A stretch of 8,447 nucleotides of DNA from Niastella sp. (GCA_021154515.1 JAJKIL010000472.1:1-8447); one strand, 5' to 3'; counted from the stretch's first letter, positions 1 through 6,314 are shown. Numbers and translations: made by a program. Notes: generated by a model from the sequence alone, not told the origin.

Positions 1-921
1 AAATTGCCAACCGTGAACATCACCATGTCGAACTGCATTTTCTCCGAAGCGCTCGATACATATAACCATGCGTTCGGCAGCACTATTGGCGGACACAACA
101 GCGCGTTTGTACGTAACCTTTGGTCGAGCAACATCAGCCGCAGTCCGTCAATTGGGATGGATGGAGACTTTAACTTCGCCAACAACGTAGTATACAACTG
201 GTGGAACCGCAGCGCTGATGGCGGCGATAACAAATCGTTGTTCAACTTCATCAACAACTATTTCAAACCTGGTCCTATTACCCCATTGGATAAACCAATA
301 GGCCATCGCATCCTGAAACCGGAATCAGGTCGCGATAAAGAACATGCCAATGTTTTTGGTAAGGCGTATGTACAAGGTAACATCATGGAAGGCAACGAAG
401 CCGTTACCAAAGACAACTGGGCTGGTGGTGTACAGGTACGTGAATTGCCCGATTGCGGCGAATTCACTTCACAGATCCGCGTTGACCAGCCATTCCCCAT
501 GCCAAAGATCACCATCATGCCGGCTCAGGAAGCCTATAACTATGTACTCGAACACGTAGGCGCTACCTTGCCCAAACGCGATCCGGTTGATGCACGTATT
601 GTAAAACAGGTTAAGGAAAATAAGATCTATTATACAGAAGGTGGTATTCTAACTCACCCGGGTGAAAAATATGTACACCAACGTTTACCGGTTGATTCTT
701 ATAAACAAGGTATCATTACCGATCCCAGCCAGGTAGGTGGTTATCCTGAATACAAAGGAACGCCTTATAAAGACAGTGACAACGATGGTATGCCCGATGC
801 CTGGGAAACAGCACACAAATTAAATCCCAAAAACGCAGCAGATGCGGTAAAAGACCGCGATGGTGATGGTTATACCAACATCGAAGAGTTTATCAACAGC
901 GTGGTAAAAGATAAAATGTAA
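1..921 (+). CDS. Pectate lyase, polysaccharide lyase family 1, C-terminal part (5' end outside window)
   Basis: The reading frame is open from base 1, so the true start and signal peptide lie upstream; 306 residues are visible. Family role: secreted beta-elimination of pectin or polygalacturonate on a parallel beta-helix. Numbering from the codon at base 4, residues 5-90 show the PL1 core: the strand NITMSNCIFSEALD, then GGHNSAFVRNLW, then ISRSPSIG (R46 sits where PL1 enzymes carry the catalytic arginine), then ANNVVYNWW and NNYFKPGP, a run typical of Bacteroidota pectate lyases. The tail holds two acidic loops, DSDNDGMPDAWE (257-268) and DRDGDGYTNIEE (284-295), resembling calcium-binding thrombospondin type 3 or dockerin-like repeats. 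The stop is followed 33 bases later by the insertion sequence, whose left-end hairpin probably now ends this transcript. The family call is firm; substrate is inferred. Confidence 0.88.
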   Translation, partial: KLPTVNITMSNCIFSEALDTYNHAFGSTIGGHNSAFVRNLWSSNISRSPSIGMDGDFNFANNVVYNWWNRSADGGDNKSLFNFINNYFKPGPITPLDKPIGHRILKPESGRDKEHANVFGKAYVQGNIMEGNEAVTKDNWAGGVQVRELPDCGEFTSQIRVDQPFPMPKITIMPAQEAYNYVLEHVGATLPKRDPVDARIVKQVKENKIYYTEGGILTHPGEKYVHQRLPVDSYKQGIITDPSQVGGYPEYKGTPYKDSDNDGMPDAWETAHKLNPKNAADAVKDRDGDGYTNIEEFINSVVKDKM

Positions 922-954
922 ATTAATTTTCGCTGTCTATTATGCAGTCATTAC

Positions 955-975
955 AAGAGGCTGTCTCAAAAGTAA
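955..975 (+). repeat. Left terminal inverted repeat of the IS1182 element
   Basis: These 21 bases match the reverse complement of 2781-2801 at 20 positions; the core is GAGGCTGTCTCAAAAG. The only difference, T at 962 against C in the right copy, falls inside the hairpin stem and is compensated there. The repeat is also the outer arm of the terminator hairpin at 955-994. Confidence 0.88.
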
Positions 976-994
976 TTTTGAGGCAGCCTTTTTT
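955..994 (+). terminator. Inward-facing intrinsic terminator formed by the left IS end
   Basis: Bases 958-971 pair with 976-989 around a GTAA loop (972-975), giving a 14-base-pair stem with one G-U pair (964/983). Weaker pairs at 955-957 can extend it. Six T residues (989-994) follow on the plus strand. This is a canonical rho-independent terminator for transcripts entering from the left. It should end the pectate lyase mRNA and shield the transposase gene from outside transcription. Confidence 0.8.
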
Positions 995-1092
995 ATTTTC
1001 CGTTTTTAGGGCGGGTTTATACACAAAGGAACTGTATAACTAAAGGCTTTTTCAATTTAGTAATAAGTGCTGGTCGTGTTGTTTTTAAGGGT

Positions 1093-2637
1093 ATGGCAAG
1101 AGGTAAAACATTATCGGTTGTTTTTAAAAGCAACTTTCAGAACCAGGCGATGTTGCTTCCACCTGATCTCAATGAACTTATTTCATCCAACCATCCGGTT
1201 CGGGTAGTAAGTGAAGTGTTGGAAAAAGTAGATATAAGTGAGCTGATCAAGCAATACAAACCAGGTGGCACCAGCAGCTATCATCCCCGCATGCTACTCA
1301 AAGTATTGGTATACGGGTATATTAATAATATTTACAGTAGCCGTAAAATAGAAGAATCAGTAGCACAGAATATAAACTTCATGTGGCTTGCCGGCATGAG
1401 CAAGCCCGATCACAATACCATCAACCGCTTTCGCGGACAACGCCTTCAAAAAACATTACAACCCATATTCACTCAAGTGGTCTTACTACTTTGTGAAGAG
1501 GGGTTATTGAGTATCAAGGATTTATATACAGATGGCACTAAGATAGAGGCTAATGCAAACCGGTATACATTTGTATGGGGTAATGCAATTAAACACAATA
1601 GGGAAAAGATCAAACAACAGATCAATGAACTGTGGCAATATGCAAAATCAGTAGCAGCGTCTGAGCTTGATGACACTGATCCTTCTGGCTTTGACAAAAT
1701 AACGCCAGAGAAAATGAATGAGACCATTGATAATATTAATGCAGCCCTGAAGGATAAAAAAGTGACCAAGGGTGTAAAACAAAAACTAAACTACGCTAAA
1801 AAACATTGGCCGGCTGCATTGGAGAAATATGAACAACAGGAGAAAATAATAGGTGAACAAAGAAGTAGCTACAGCAAGACAGATAACGATGCCACTTTTA
1901 TGCGGATGAAGGAAGATCACATGAAAAATGGCCAATTAAAACCAGCCTACAATGTACAGATCAGTACCAATAACCAATACATAGCCTCTTACAGCATCCA
2001 TCAAAACACAACAGATACCAATACGCTGATTGATCACCTGAGCGACCACATTAAAAACTTTAAGCACAAGCCCAATAATGTAACTGCAGATGCAGGTTAT
2101 GGCAGCGAGCAAAATTATCAATGGCTGGAAGATAAGCGCATAACAGCCTATGTAAAGCATAACCAGTTCGACCGGATGCAGAATGAAACGCTGCGCAATA
2201 AAACTCCATTCACGGTAGATAAATTAACCTATGATGAACAGAATGATCAGTTCCTTTGTCCAATAGGTGACCCGATGAAACATACCGGGTGGACAATAGT
2301 AGAAACAAAGGGAGGCTATGCTCAATCAATAGATAAATACCAGGCCCAAAACTGTGAAGGTTGCTTTTTAAAGGGCACCTGCCACCAGCAGGAAGGTAAT
2401 CGCAGAATCGAGATCAGTCTTAATAACCAGCGCCTGAAACAAAAAGCAGATAAGCGCTTAAAGAGCAAACGTGGTATTCAAAAACGTAAACAACGTTGCT
2501 TCGATACTGAGCCTGTGTTTGCAAATATTAAACATAATCATAATTTCAAACGCTTTATGTTACGAGGCAAAGAAAAAGTAGCAGTTGAAACTGGATTATT
2601 GGCACTCGCCCACAACTTAAGAAAGAAAGCAGCATAA
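1093..2637 (+). CDS. IS1182-family transposase, intact (514 aa)
   Basis: The gene encodes the DDE transposase that excises and inserts the element. Residues 20-120 form the DUF772-type N-terminal domain, with LLPPDLNELI, HPRMLLKVLVYGY and the DHNTINRFR motif. The RNase H-like catalytic parts follow: D147 in LYTDGTK, D333 in TADAGYG, and probably E473 in TEPVFANIK. A Cys cluster (C389 in CPIG, then C421, C424, C430) lies before the last catalytic residue and could bind zinc, as in relatives. The end, GLLALAHNLRKKAA, is the usual IS1182 C-terminus. The length is normal and no frameshift is visible. The ATG at 1093 has only a weak upstream AAGGG. A basic segment near 450-470 (KADKRLKSKR...) probably touches DNA. 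The gene sits between two inward terminators, so expression must come from a promoter within 995-1092, where I could not pick a convincing one. Confidence 0.95.
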   Translation: MARGKTLSVVFKSNFQNQAMLLPPDLNELISSNHPVRVVSEVLEKVDISELIKQYKPGGTSSYHPRMLLKVLVYGYINNIYSSRKIEESVAQNINFMWLAGMSKPDHNTINRFRGQRLQKTLQPIFTQVVLLLCEEGLLSIKDLYTDGTKIEANANRYTFVWGNAIKHNREKIKQQINELWQYAKSVAASELDDTDPSGFDKITPEKMNETIDNINAALKDKKVTKGVKQKLNYAKKHWPAALEKYEQQEKIIGEQRSSYSKTDNDATFMRMKEDHMKNGQLKPAYNVQISTNNQYIASYSIHQNTTDTNTLIDHLSDHIKNFKHKPNNVTADAGYGSEQNYQWLEDKRITAYVKHNQFDRMQNETLRNKTPFTVDKLTYDEQNDQFLCPIGDPMKHTGWTIVETKGGYAQSIDKYQAQNCEGCFLKGTCHQQEGNRRIEISLNNQRLKQKADKRLKSKRGIQKRKQRCFDTEPVFANIKHNHNFKRFMLRGKEKVAVETGLLALAHNLRKKAA

Positions 2638-2765
2638 AACGCAGAGCAAAGTCTCTTCTGATTTATCTGAATTTCCCACTCCGATTCATTTTTTCTAATA
2701 ATCACTTCCACAATTAGGCACTTTTCCTACCAATTCTATTACACTCTATACATCGCCATAAAATG

Positions 2766-2801
2766 AAAAAAGACCGTCTCTTACTTTTGAGACGGCCTCT
2801 T
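2766..2801 (-). terminator. Inward-facing intrinsic terminator formed by the right IS end
   Basis: On the minus strand the right repeat pairs with its inner neighbour: a stem around GCCGTCTC/GAGACGGT with an 8-base loop. Six T residues follow on the minus strand (A-run 2766-2771 on the plus strand). It would stop transcripts entering the element from the right. The inner arm is a diverged version of the left inner arm, so both ends have the same architecture. Confidence 0.72.
2781..2801 (-). repeat. Right terminal inverted repeat of the IS1182 element
   Basis: Read on the minus strand from 2801 this begins AAGAGGCCGTCTCAAAAG and matches the left end at 20 of 21 positions. It doubles as the outer arm and loop of the right-end hairpin. 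Confidence 0.88.
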
Positions 2802-2859
2802 CTTTCTTTCCGTGTCTTTTTGTAAAACAAGAATGGCATAAAAAATACTTTTAAAACCC

Positions 2860-2885
2860 TGTCCAATCCTGCAAAGTCGATCGTC
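2860..2885 (+). promoter_or_regulatory. Candidate ECF42-type promoter of the reductase-YCII-sigma cluster
   Basis: TGTCCA (2860-2865) is followed after 16 bases by CGTC (2882-2885), 29 bases before the ATG at 2915. As I recall it, the promoter reported for ECF42 factors in Streptomyces has TGTCGA at -35 and CG[A/T]C at -10, so this is a 5/6 plus 4/4 match at about the right spacing. No similar pair lies directly before the YCII or sigma genes, which fits a single cluster promoter. It lies about 60 bases outside the IS. The Bacteroidota consensus for this sigma group is unknown to me, so the call is tentative. Confidence 0.4.
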
Positions 2886-2914
2886 ATTAGTTTTTAACAC
2901 CAAAATTTCAAAAC

Positions 2915-3478
2915 ATGGGACGAGTAATTTGCATGATCAATAGCACGCCCGACGGGTTTACTGACGGTAAATATGCCACTACCGATGAAGAATTTTATGA
3001 GTTTGTACACGGGCTGCTGGCAGCAACCGGGACTGTAGGCTTTGGCGCCAATACGTTCGAATTGTTTCAGGGTCTCTGGCCCGCCAGGCTTGAGGACCCA
3101 GACGCACCAGCCTACCAGCTAAAGATGGCCAAAGCGCTGCACGACAAACACAAGGCCGTTTATTCATCGAGCCTGAAAACAACCACCTGGAACAATTCAA
3201 CCATTGAACCCAAAGTGGATGCCGAACAGATCAACGCCTACAAACAGAAAGATAAGAAAGGGTTATTGACAATTGGCAGTTTGGGTTTGGTAGCGTCGCT
3301 AACAGACAAGGACCTGGTAGACGATTATTACTTCTGCTTTCAGCCATTGATCGCAGGCAGCGGTGAGGTCAGGCTTTTTGACAAGTTGAACCTGGATGCG
3401 ACCCGCCCGTTAAAATATGAAGACAGTCAGCAATTAAAAAACGGTGTTCACATTATCCATTACACGAGCGTACAGTAA
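2915..3478 (+). CDS. Dihydrofolate reductase-like / RibD C-terminal domain protein
   Basis: This is a 187-residue single-domain protein of the DHFR/RibD-C superfamily, which binds NADPH. Visible signatures are the N-terminal strand and turn NSTPDGF (residues 9-15), GFGANTFELF (42-51) where relatives have the nucleotide-contacting G-x-x-T-[FY]-E motif, the strand KAVYSSSL (80-87) followed by W92, IGSLGLVASL (120-129), and LVDDYYFCFQPLIAGSGEVRLF (134-155), the characteristic L-V-D-E-Y...P-x-x-x-G-x-G...LF block. The length is typical of the stand-alone YyaP/YwjB-like branch, whose substrates are mostly unknown. A true folate role is unlikely. It is first in a co-directional run with the YCII and ECF42 genes (48-base gap to the next). 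Such reductases and YCII proteins recur as neighbours or targets of ECF42 factors, suggesting a shared stress or metabolite response. Confidence 0.87.
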   Translation: MGRVICMINSTPDGFTDGKYATTDEEFYEFVHGLLAATGTVGFGANTFELFQGLWPARLEDPDAPAYQLKMAKALHDKHKAVYSSSLKTTTWNNSTIEPKVDAEQINAYKQKDKKGLLTIGSLGLVASLTDKDLVDDYYFCFQPLIAGSGEVRLFDKLNLDATRPLKYEDSQQLKNGVHIIHYTSVQ

Positions 3479-3526
3479 CTTCGTTTACCTCCCATACTTT
3501 TTACAAACAATAAAATTCTAAATAAA

Positions 3527-3868
3527 ATGAAAGATTTCCTGTTAATATTCAGAACTGATATCGCAGCCATGCCCAAACGTTCACCCGAAGAAATGCAGGC
3601 ATCCACCAAACGCTGGATGGATTGGATTGGCGGCATTGCAGCACAAAACAAATTAACCGACCGCGGGAACAGACTGGTTCAAACAGGTAAAGTGTTAAAC
3701 CCCGGCAATGTAATTACCGACGGACCTTACATGGAGATAAAAGAATCCATTGTAGGATATAGTATCGTAAAAGCCAATACAGAGGAAGAAGCAACAGAAC
3801 TGGCAAAAGGCTGCCCAATACTGAGCGCAGGAGGAAATGTCGAGATACGAGAGATCAGTGTACTGTAA
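3527..3868 (+). CDS. YCII-related (DGPF) domain protein
   Basis: The 113-residue protein covers one YCII domain, a dimeric ferredoxin-like alpha/beta fold. The diagnostic motif is TDGPYMEIKESIVGY (residues 64-78), which matches the DGPF signature, and the end CPILSAGGNVEIREI (96-110) matches the usual C-P-x-L-x-x-G-G-x-x-E-[IV]-R block. W30 and W33 sit in the first helix. No catalytic activity has been firmly assigned to this subgroup; distant relatives include the YciI dehydrochlorinase-like protein. It lies 48 bases after the reductase and 48 bases before the ECF42 gene. DGPF proteins are the hallmark partners of ECF42 sigma factors and are reported to be their regulon members. The start follows an A/T-rich leader with no strong ribosome binding site, as is normal in this phylum. 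Confidence 0.92.
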   Translation: MKDFLLIFRTDIAAMPKRSPEEMQASTKRWMDWIGGIAAQNKLTDRGNRLVQTGKVLNPGNVITDGPYMEIKESIVGYSIVKANTEEEATELAKGCPILSAGGNVEIREISVL

Positions 3869-3879
3869 TTTGAAACTAT

Positions 3880-3911
3880 TAAATGCCTTTGTACATTTAC
3901 GAAGGCATTTA
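3880..3911 (+). promoter_or_regulatory. Hairpin just upstream of the sigma factor start
   Basis: Bases 3880-3889 (TAAATGCCTT) and 3902-3911 (AAGGCATTTA) are perfectly complementary over 10 base pairs around a 12-base loop. The 3' arm ends five bases before the ATG at 3917, so the structure covers the initiation region. No T-run follows the stem, so it is not a normal terminator. It could modulate translation of the sigma gene, or be a protein-binding palindrome or an mRNA processing site. The structure is seen directly; the role is inferred. Confidence 0.45.
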
Positions 3912-3916
3912 CTTTT

Positions 3917-5152
3917 ATGCAACAAGCCGAATTAATACCGCATTTATTCAGGACTGAATACAGAAAGATCGTTTCTGTGCTCTGTAAATTATTTGGCATA
4001 GACCACATTGAAATTGCGGAAGACATTGTAAGCGACACCTTTCTTTTAGCATCGGAATTATGGGGCCTGAAAGGCCTCCCAGAAAACCCGCCAGCCTGGT
4101 TGTATACCGTTGCAAAAAACAAAACGAAAGATTACCTGAAACGCAACACCCTGTTTGCCCAAAACATTTCAAAAGAAATAAAGTACACCGCCACCACTTC
4201 GGAAGAAATAGAAATTGATCTGTCAATAAAAAATATCAACGACAGTCAGCTGGCGATGATGTTTGTGGTTTGCCATCCCTGCAACGCGGCCGAAGCGCAG
4301 ATTGGCCTGGCATTAAACCTGCTTTGTGGGTTTGGAGTTGATGAAATAGCCAATGCCTTTCTCACCAATAAAACGGTTATTTATAAACGCCTGCAACGAG
4401 CCAAAGAAAAACTTAGAATTGAAAAAATAAAAATAGAACAACCAACCCCATCAGAAATAAACGACCGGCTACCAGCCGTTTTAACAACATTATACCTGCT
4501 TTTTAATGAAGGCTACTATTCCTCCGGCCAGGATATTACCCTGCGCCAGGACCTTTGCCTGGAAGGCATGCGATTGACCTATATGCTTATTGAGAATGAG
4601 CACCTGAACCAACCGGAAGCCAACGCCCTGCTTTCCCTGATGTGTTTTCATTCATCAAGATTTGACTCAAGACTGAACCAATATGGAGAAATAGTTTTAT
4701 ACCAGGATCAGGACACAGACCTGTGGAACCAGGAACTGATTGAAAAAGGGGAGTATTTTTTAAATCAGGCTTCGCAAGGAGACACCCTTTCAAAATATCA
4801 CCTGGAAGCAGGCATTGCGTACTGGCACACGATCAAAGCCGATTCAGAAAAGAAATGGGAAAGTATTTTATTCATGTATAATCACCTGCTGCTCATTGAA
4901 TATTCACCCATTGCCGCCCTAAACAGAACGTACGCCCTCGCCAAAGCGCGCGGAAAAAAAGAAGCCATTATTGAAGCGGAAAAGATAAACCTTACCGGGA
5001 ACCATTTATACCATTCCCTGTTGGGCGAATTGTATACAGGTATCGACAACACAAAAGCCATTGAACATTTTCATAATGCATTGGCGTTTATCAAATCAAC
5101 GGCAGATAAGTTGATAATATCCAATAAAATACTTAAATTGATGGAGCTTTAA
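3917..5152 (+). CDS. ECF sigma factor, ECF42 type with C-terminal TPR-like extension (411 aa)
   Basis: The protein redirects RNA polymerase to specific promoters. Residues about 8-76 form sigma region 2: AEDIVSDTFLLASELW (34-49), then NPPAWLYTVAKNKTKDYLKR (57-76), the core-binding and -10-recognition segments. Residues about 108-168 form region 4, with CHPCNAAEAQIGLALNLLCG, then the helix-turn-helix VDEIANAFLTNKTVIYKRLQRAKEKL. Residues 185-285 match the DUF6596 extension: the LYLLFNEGYYSS signature, LCLEGMRLTYML, and DTDLWNQELIEKG. Residues 290-411 are helical and TPR-like (AGIAYWHTI; SPIAALNRTYALAKARG; HSLLGELY...KAIEHFHNALA). The roughly 410-residue length and this domain order define ECF42. 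These factors lack a classical anti-sigma factor and are thought to be controlled by the extension itself. The gene follows its usual YCII partner, and a small membrane protein gene starts 10 bases after its stop. Confidence 0.94.
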   Translation: MQQAELIPHLFRTEYRKIVSVLCKLFGIDHIEIAEDIVSDTFLLASELWGLKGLPENPPAWLYTVAKNKTKDYLKRNTLFAQNISKEIKYTATTSEEIEIDLSIKNINDSQLAMMFVVCHPCNAAEAQIGLALNLLCGFGVDEIANAFLTNKTVIYKRLQRAKEKLRIEKIKIEQPTPSEINDRLPAVLTTLYLLFNEGYYSSGQDITLRQDLCLEGMRLTYMLIENEHLNQPEANALLSLMCFHSSRFDSRLNQYGEIVLYQDQDTDLWNQELIEKGEYFLNQASQGDTLSKYHLEAGIAYWHTIKADSEKKWESILFMYNHLLLIEYSPIAALNRTYALAKARGKKEAIIEAEKINLTGNHLYHSLLGELYTGIDNTKAIEHFHNALAFIKSTADKLIISNKILKLMEL

Positions 5153-5162
5153 TTAGTTCTTT

Positions 5163-5324
5163 ATGGTTAACAAAACAATTTATTGGATACCAGTAATTGG
5201 GGCCTTTGTCAGTTTGGCGAATTATGACAAGGAAACCGGGCTGAGCGATTCCTGGGCCTATTACCAGGCCATCATGATCATTGCAACTATCTGGATCATT
5301 TCATTCTTCGTGTTTTACAAATAA
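5163..5324 (+). CDS. Small two-helix membrane protein, unknown function (53 aa)
   Basis: The frame starts with ATG ten bases after the sigma factor stop and encodes 53 residues. Two hydrophobic segments are clear: about residues 6-20 (IYWIPVIGAFVSLAN) and about 35-52 (QAIMIIATIWIISFFVFY). Between them is a polar, tryptophan- and tyrosine-containing loop, YDKETGLSDSWAYY (21-34). I do not recognise the family. Tight spacing and shared strand suggest co-transcription and possibly coupled translation with the ECF42 gene. A membrane partner or sensor for the sigma factor is an attractive guess, but nothing in the sequence proves it. The alternative is a chance frame; the strongly membrane-like composition and tight spacing argue against this. 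Confidence 0.6.
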   Translation: MVNKTIYWIPVIGAFVSLANYDKETGLSDSWAYYQAIMIIATIWIISFFVFYK

Positions 5325-5520
5325 TCCTCCCTTCTAAGTTTATTGGGCCAAAAGTTTAGACATGGCCATTATCCTGACAGTACCAGAATAAAAGTTGAAG
5401 CAGCAAGATCCCGGGCACATTACACTCACTCGGATTTAGACCCAATAGAGAAATTATTTTTAACACCGATGATCGATCCAATCCGGGCGCAGGATTTTTC
5501 ACTACGCCCGAAGGAAATTC
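5325..5520. other. Intergenic region with no supported gene
   Basis: The 196 bases between the small membrane protein gene and the minus-strand gene hold no gene I can support and no clear terminator. Several frames are open at once (plus-strand 5343-5567 from a TTG, plus-strand 5399-5548 without a start, and minus-strand 5356-5520 directly after the neighbour's stop). None has a recognisable domain or credible initiation site. A decayed gene is possible. A TTTAGACA octamer occurs at 5355-5362. Confidence 0.5.
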
Positions 5521-6144
5521 TTATCCCTTTAATGACACGCCCATTTGAGGAACATAACCCACTTTAAACGTATTTACAATAGAAGCTGGTGTAAGAACTG
5601 CTACTTCCATATTATGAGGCCTTGCAATACCGGTATCATAGCCGGCCGGCGTCCATGGATACAACAGATCACCTTTGATTAAAAAAGGCTTTTCGTCGAG
5701 CAGCACAAACGTACCATCGGGCAGTTCGTTAATATTCGCCCGGAATGTTATTTTGGAATTACCAGTACCCAGGCGTTCCTGGTGAAGGATGGCATCAATT
5801 TCTGTAATGCTGGTTTTCTCATTGAAGGGGTGAACAGGATTTCCTTGTAACCAGTATTGCTTAAACCGCCGGTAATCATCCCGTCTGCATTCGTAACAGG
5901 GCCTGTGGCCTGCAGAAAAAGCAGTGGCTTCGTCCAGAAAAAATAGTTCGGTATATAAGCCAGGAGTCATTACAATTCGTTTCCTGTCTTTAAATGAAAG
6001 CAAACAGGTTATCCAGGCCAGCAACCGGAATGGCCGCACGATTTCCTTTCTGTCATTATGCAGCAGGCCTCTATTTCCCATCCACGCGCCTCTGGCAGCC
6101 GTACTGATAATTTCTCCCTTTGGGTTTACCCGGTTTTGTAACAT
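5521..6144 (-). CDS. Conserved protein of unknown function with HRPCxECRR motif
   Basis: The gene encodes a 207-residue soluble protein with no signal peptide or membrane segment. I recognise the sequence type as a conserved uncharacterised family in diverse bacteria, but no function is known to me. Its conserved-looking blocks in order are ARGAWMGNRG (17-26), AWITCLLSFKDRKR (43-56), MTPGLYTELFFLDEATAFSAGHRPCYECRRDD (59-90), LPDGTFVLL (141-149) and LLYPWTPAGYD (160-170), ending in a GYVPQ segment. The H80-x-x-C83-x-x-C86-R-R cluster, perhaps with C47, resembles a metal-binding or redox site and vaguely recalls the Cys motif of the Ada N-terminal domain, though I would not assign that domain. 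The gene is transcribed toward the sigma cluster and is divergent from the outer-membrane protein gene, so it is probably monocistronic. ATG at 6144 gives the start typical of the family (MLQNRV-P-G). Confidence 0.82.
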   Translation of the reverse strand: MLQNRVNPKGEIISTAARGAWMGNRGLLHNDRKEIVRPFRLLAWITCLLSFKDRKRIVMTPGLYTELFFLDEATAFSAGHRPCYECRRDDYRRFKQYWLQGNPVHPFNEKTSITEIDAILHQERLGTGNSKITFRANINELPDGTFVLLDEKPFLIKGDLLYPWTPAGYDTGIARPHNMEVAVLTPASIVNTFKVGYVPQMGVSLKG

Positions 6145-6247
6145 AACACTTGAATAAGTTTACTTCGAAAATAAATAAAGACCTTTAGCCGGTCGGATTA
6201 AACTATCTCAGAAAATTCCTATCAAACGCCGCATTGTAGCAATAAGT

Positions 6248-6288
6248 CCACAAACGCAGGTTTATCCTTTAATAAACGTCTGTTGTGG
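6248..6288. repeat. Imperfect inverted repeat in the divergent intergenic region
   Basis: CCACAA (6248-6253) pairs with TTGTGG (6283-6288). The stem continues with a bulged A, two mismatches and a perfect GTTTAT/ATAAAC stretch around a CCTTTA loop. There is no T-run on either side, so it is not a simple terminator. It could be an operator or a structured leader shared by the divergent genes. Confidence 0.4.
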
Positions 6289-6296
6289 TTAAGATG

Positions 6297-6314
6297 CGGT
6301 TAAAATAATAACCG
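6297..6314. repeat. Short perfect hairpin CGGTTA/TAACCG
   Basis: Six-base arms at 6297-6302 and 6309-6314 flank a 6-base AAATAA spacer. It is the second of three closely spaced inverted repeats before the outer-membrane protein gene and could be a regulator binding site. Confidence 0.35.

Larger units (their letters stand above)
955..2801 (+). mobile_element. Complete IS1182-family insertion sequence
   Basis: A single intact transposase gene is flanked by terminal inverted repeats of 21 bases with one mismatch (955-975 and 2781-2801). This gives an element of about 1.85 kb, as expected for IS1182. The exact tips are uncertain by two bases: IS1182 ends commonly begin GAGG, which would give 957-2799. 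No convincing target-site duplication is visible next to the ends (left flank TTAC, right flank CTTT), so the duplication may have decayed or the ends may be slightly misplaced. The element sits between the pectate lyase gene and the reductase-sigma cluster and interrupts no recognisable gene. The intact frame suggests a recent, possibly active copy. Confidence 0.88.

Noticed and set aside
951..2805. Target-site duplication flanking the IS
   Set aside because: The bases next to the repeats (TTAC left, CTTT right) do not match in any nearby register, so no duplication can be claimed.
2819..2853. TTTG...TACTTTTA as a housekeeping promoter for the reductase gene
   Set aside because: The spacing (23 bases) is longer than usual and the last G of the -7 element is missing; the ECF42-like element downstream fits better, though neither is proven.
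3880..3911. Hairpin as an intrinsic terminator between the YCII and sigma genes
   Set aside because: No T-run follows the stem, and the five remaining bases before the start codon make an inter-gene terminator unlikely.
3727..4122. 131-codon minus-strand frame opposite the YCII and sigma genes
   Set aside because: It is the antisense shadow of two confidently identified genes and its translation has no family features.
5343..5567. 74-codon plus-strand frame from a TTG start
   Set aside because: It overlaps the 3' end of the convincing minus-strand gene, has no recognisable motif, begins with a rare start codon without support, and has rival open frames in the same stretch.
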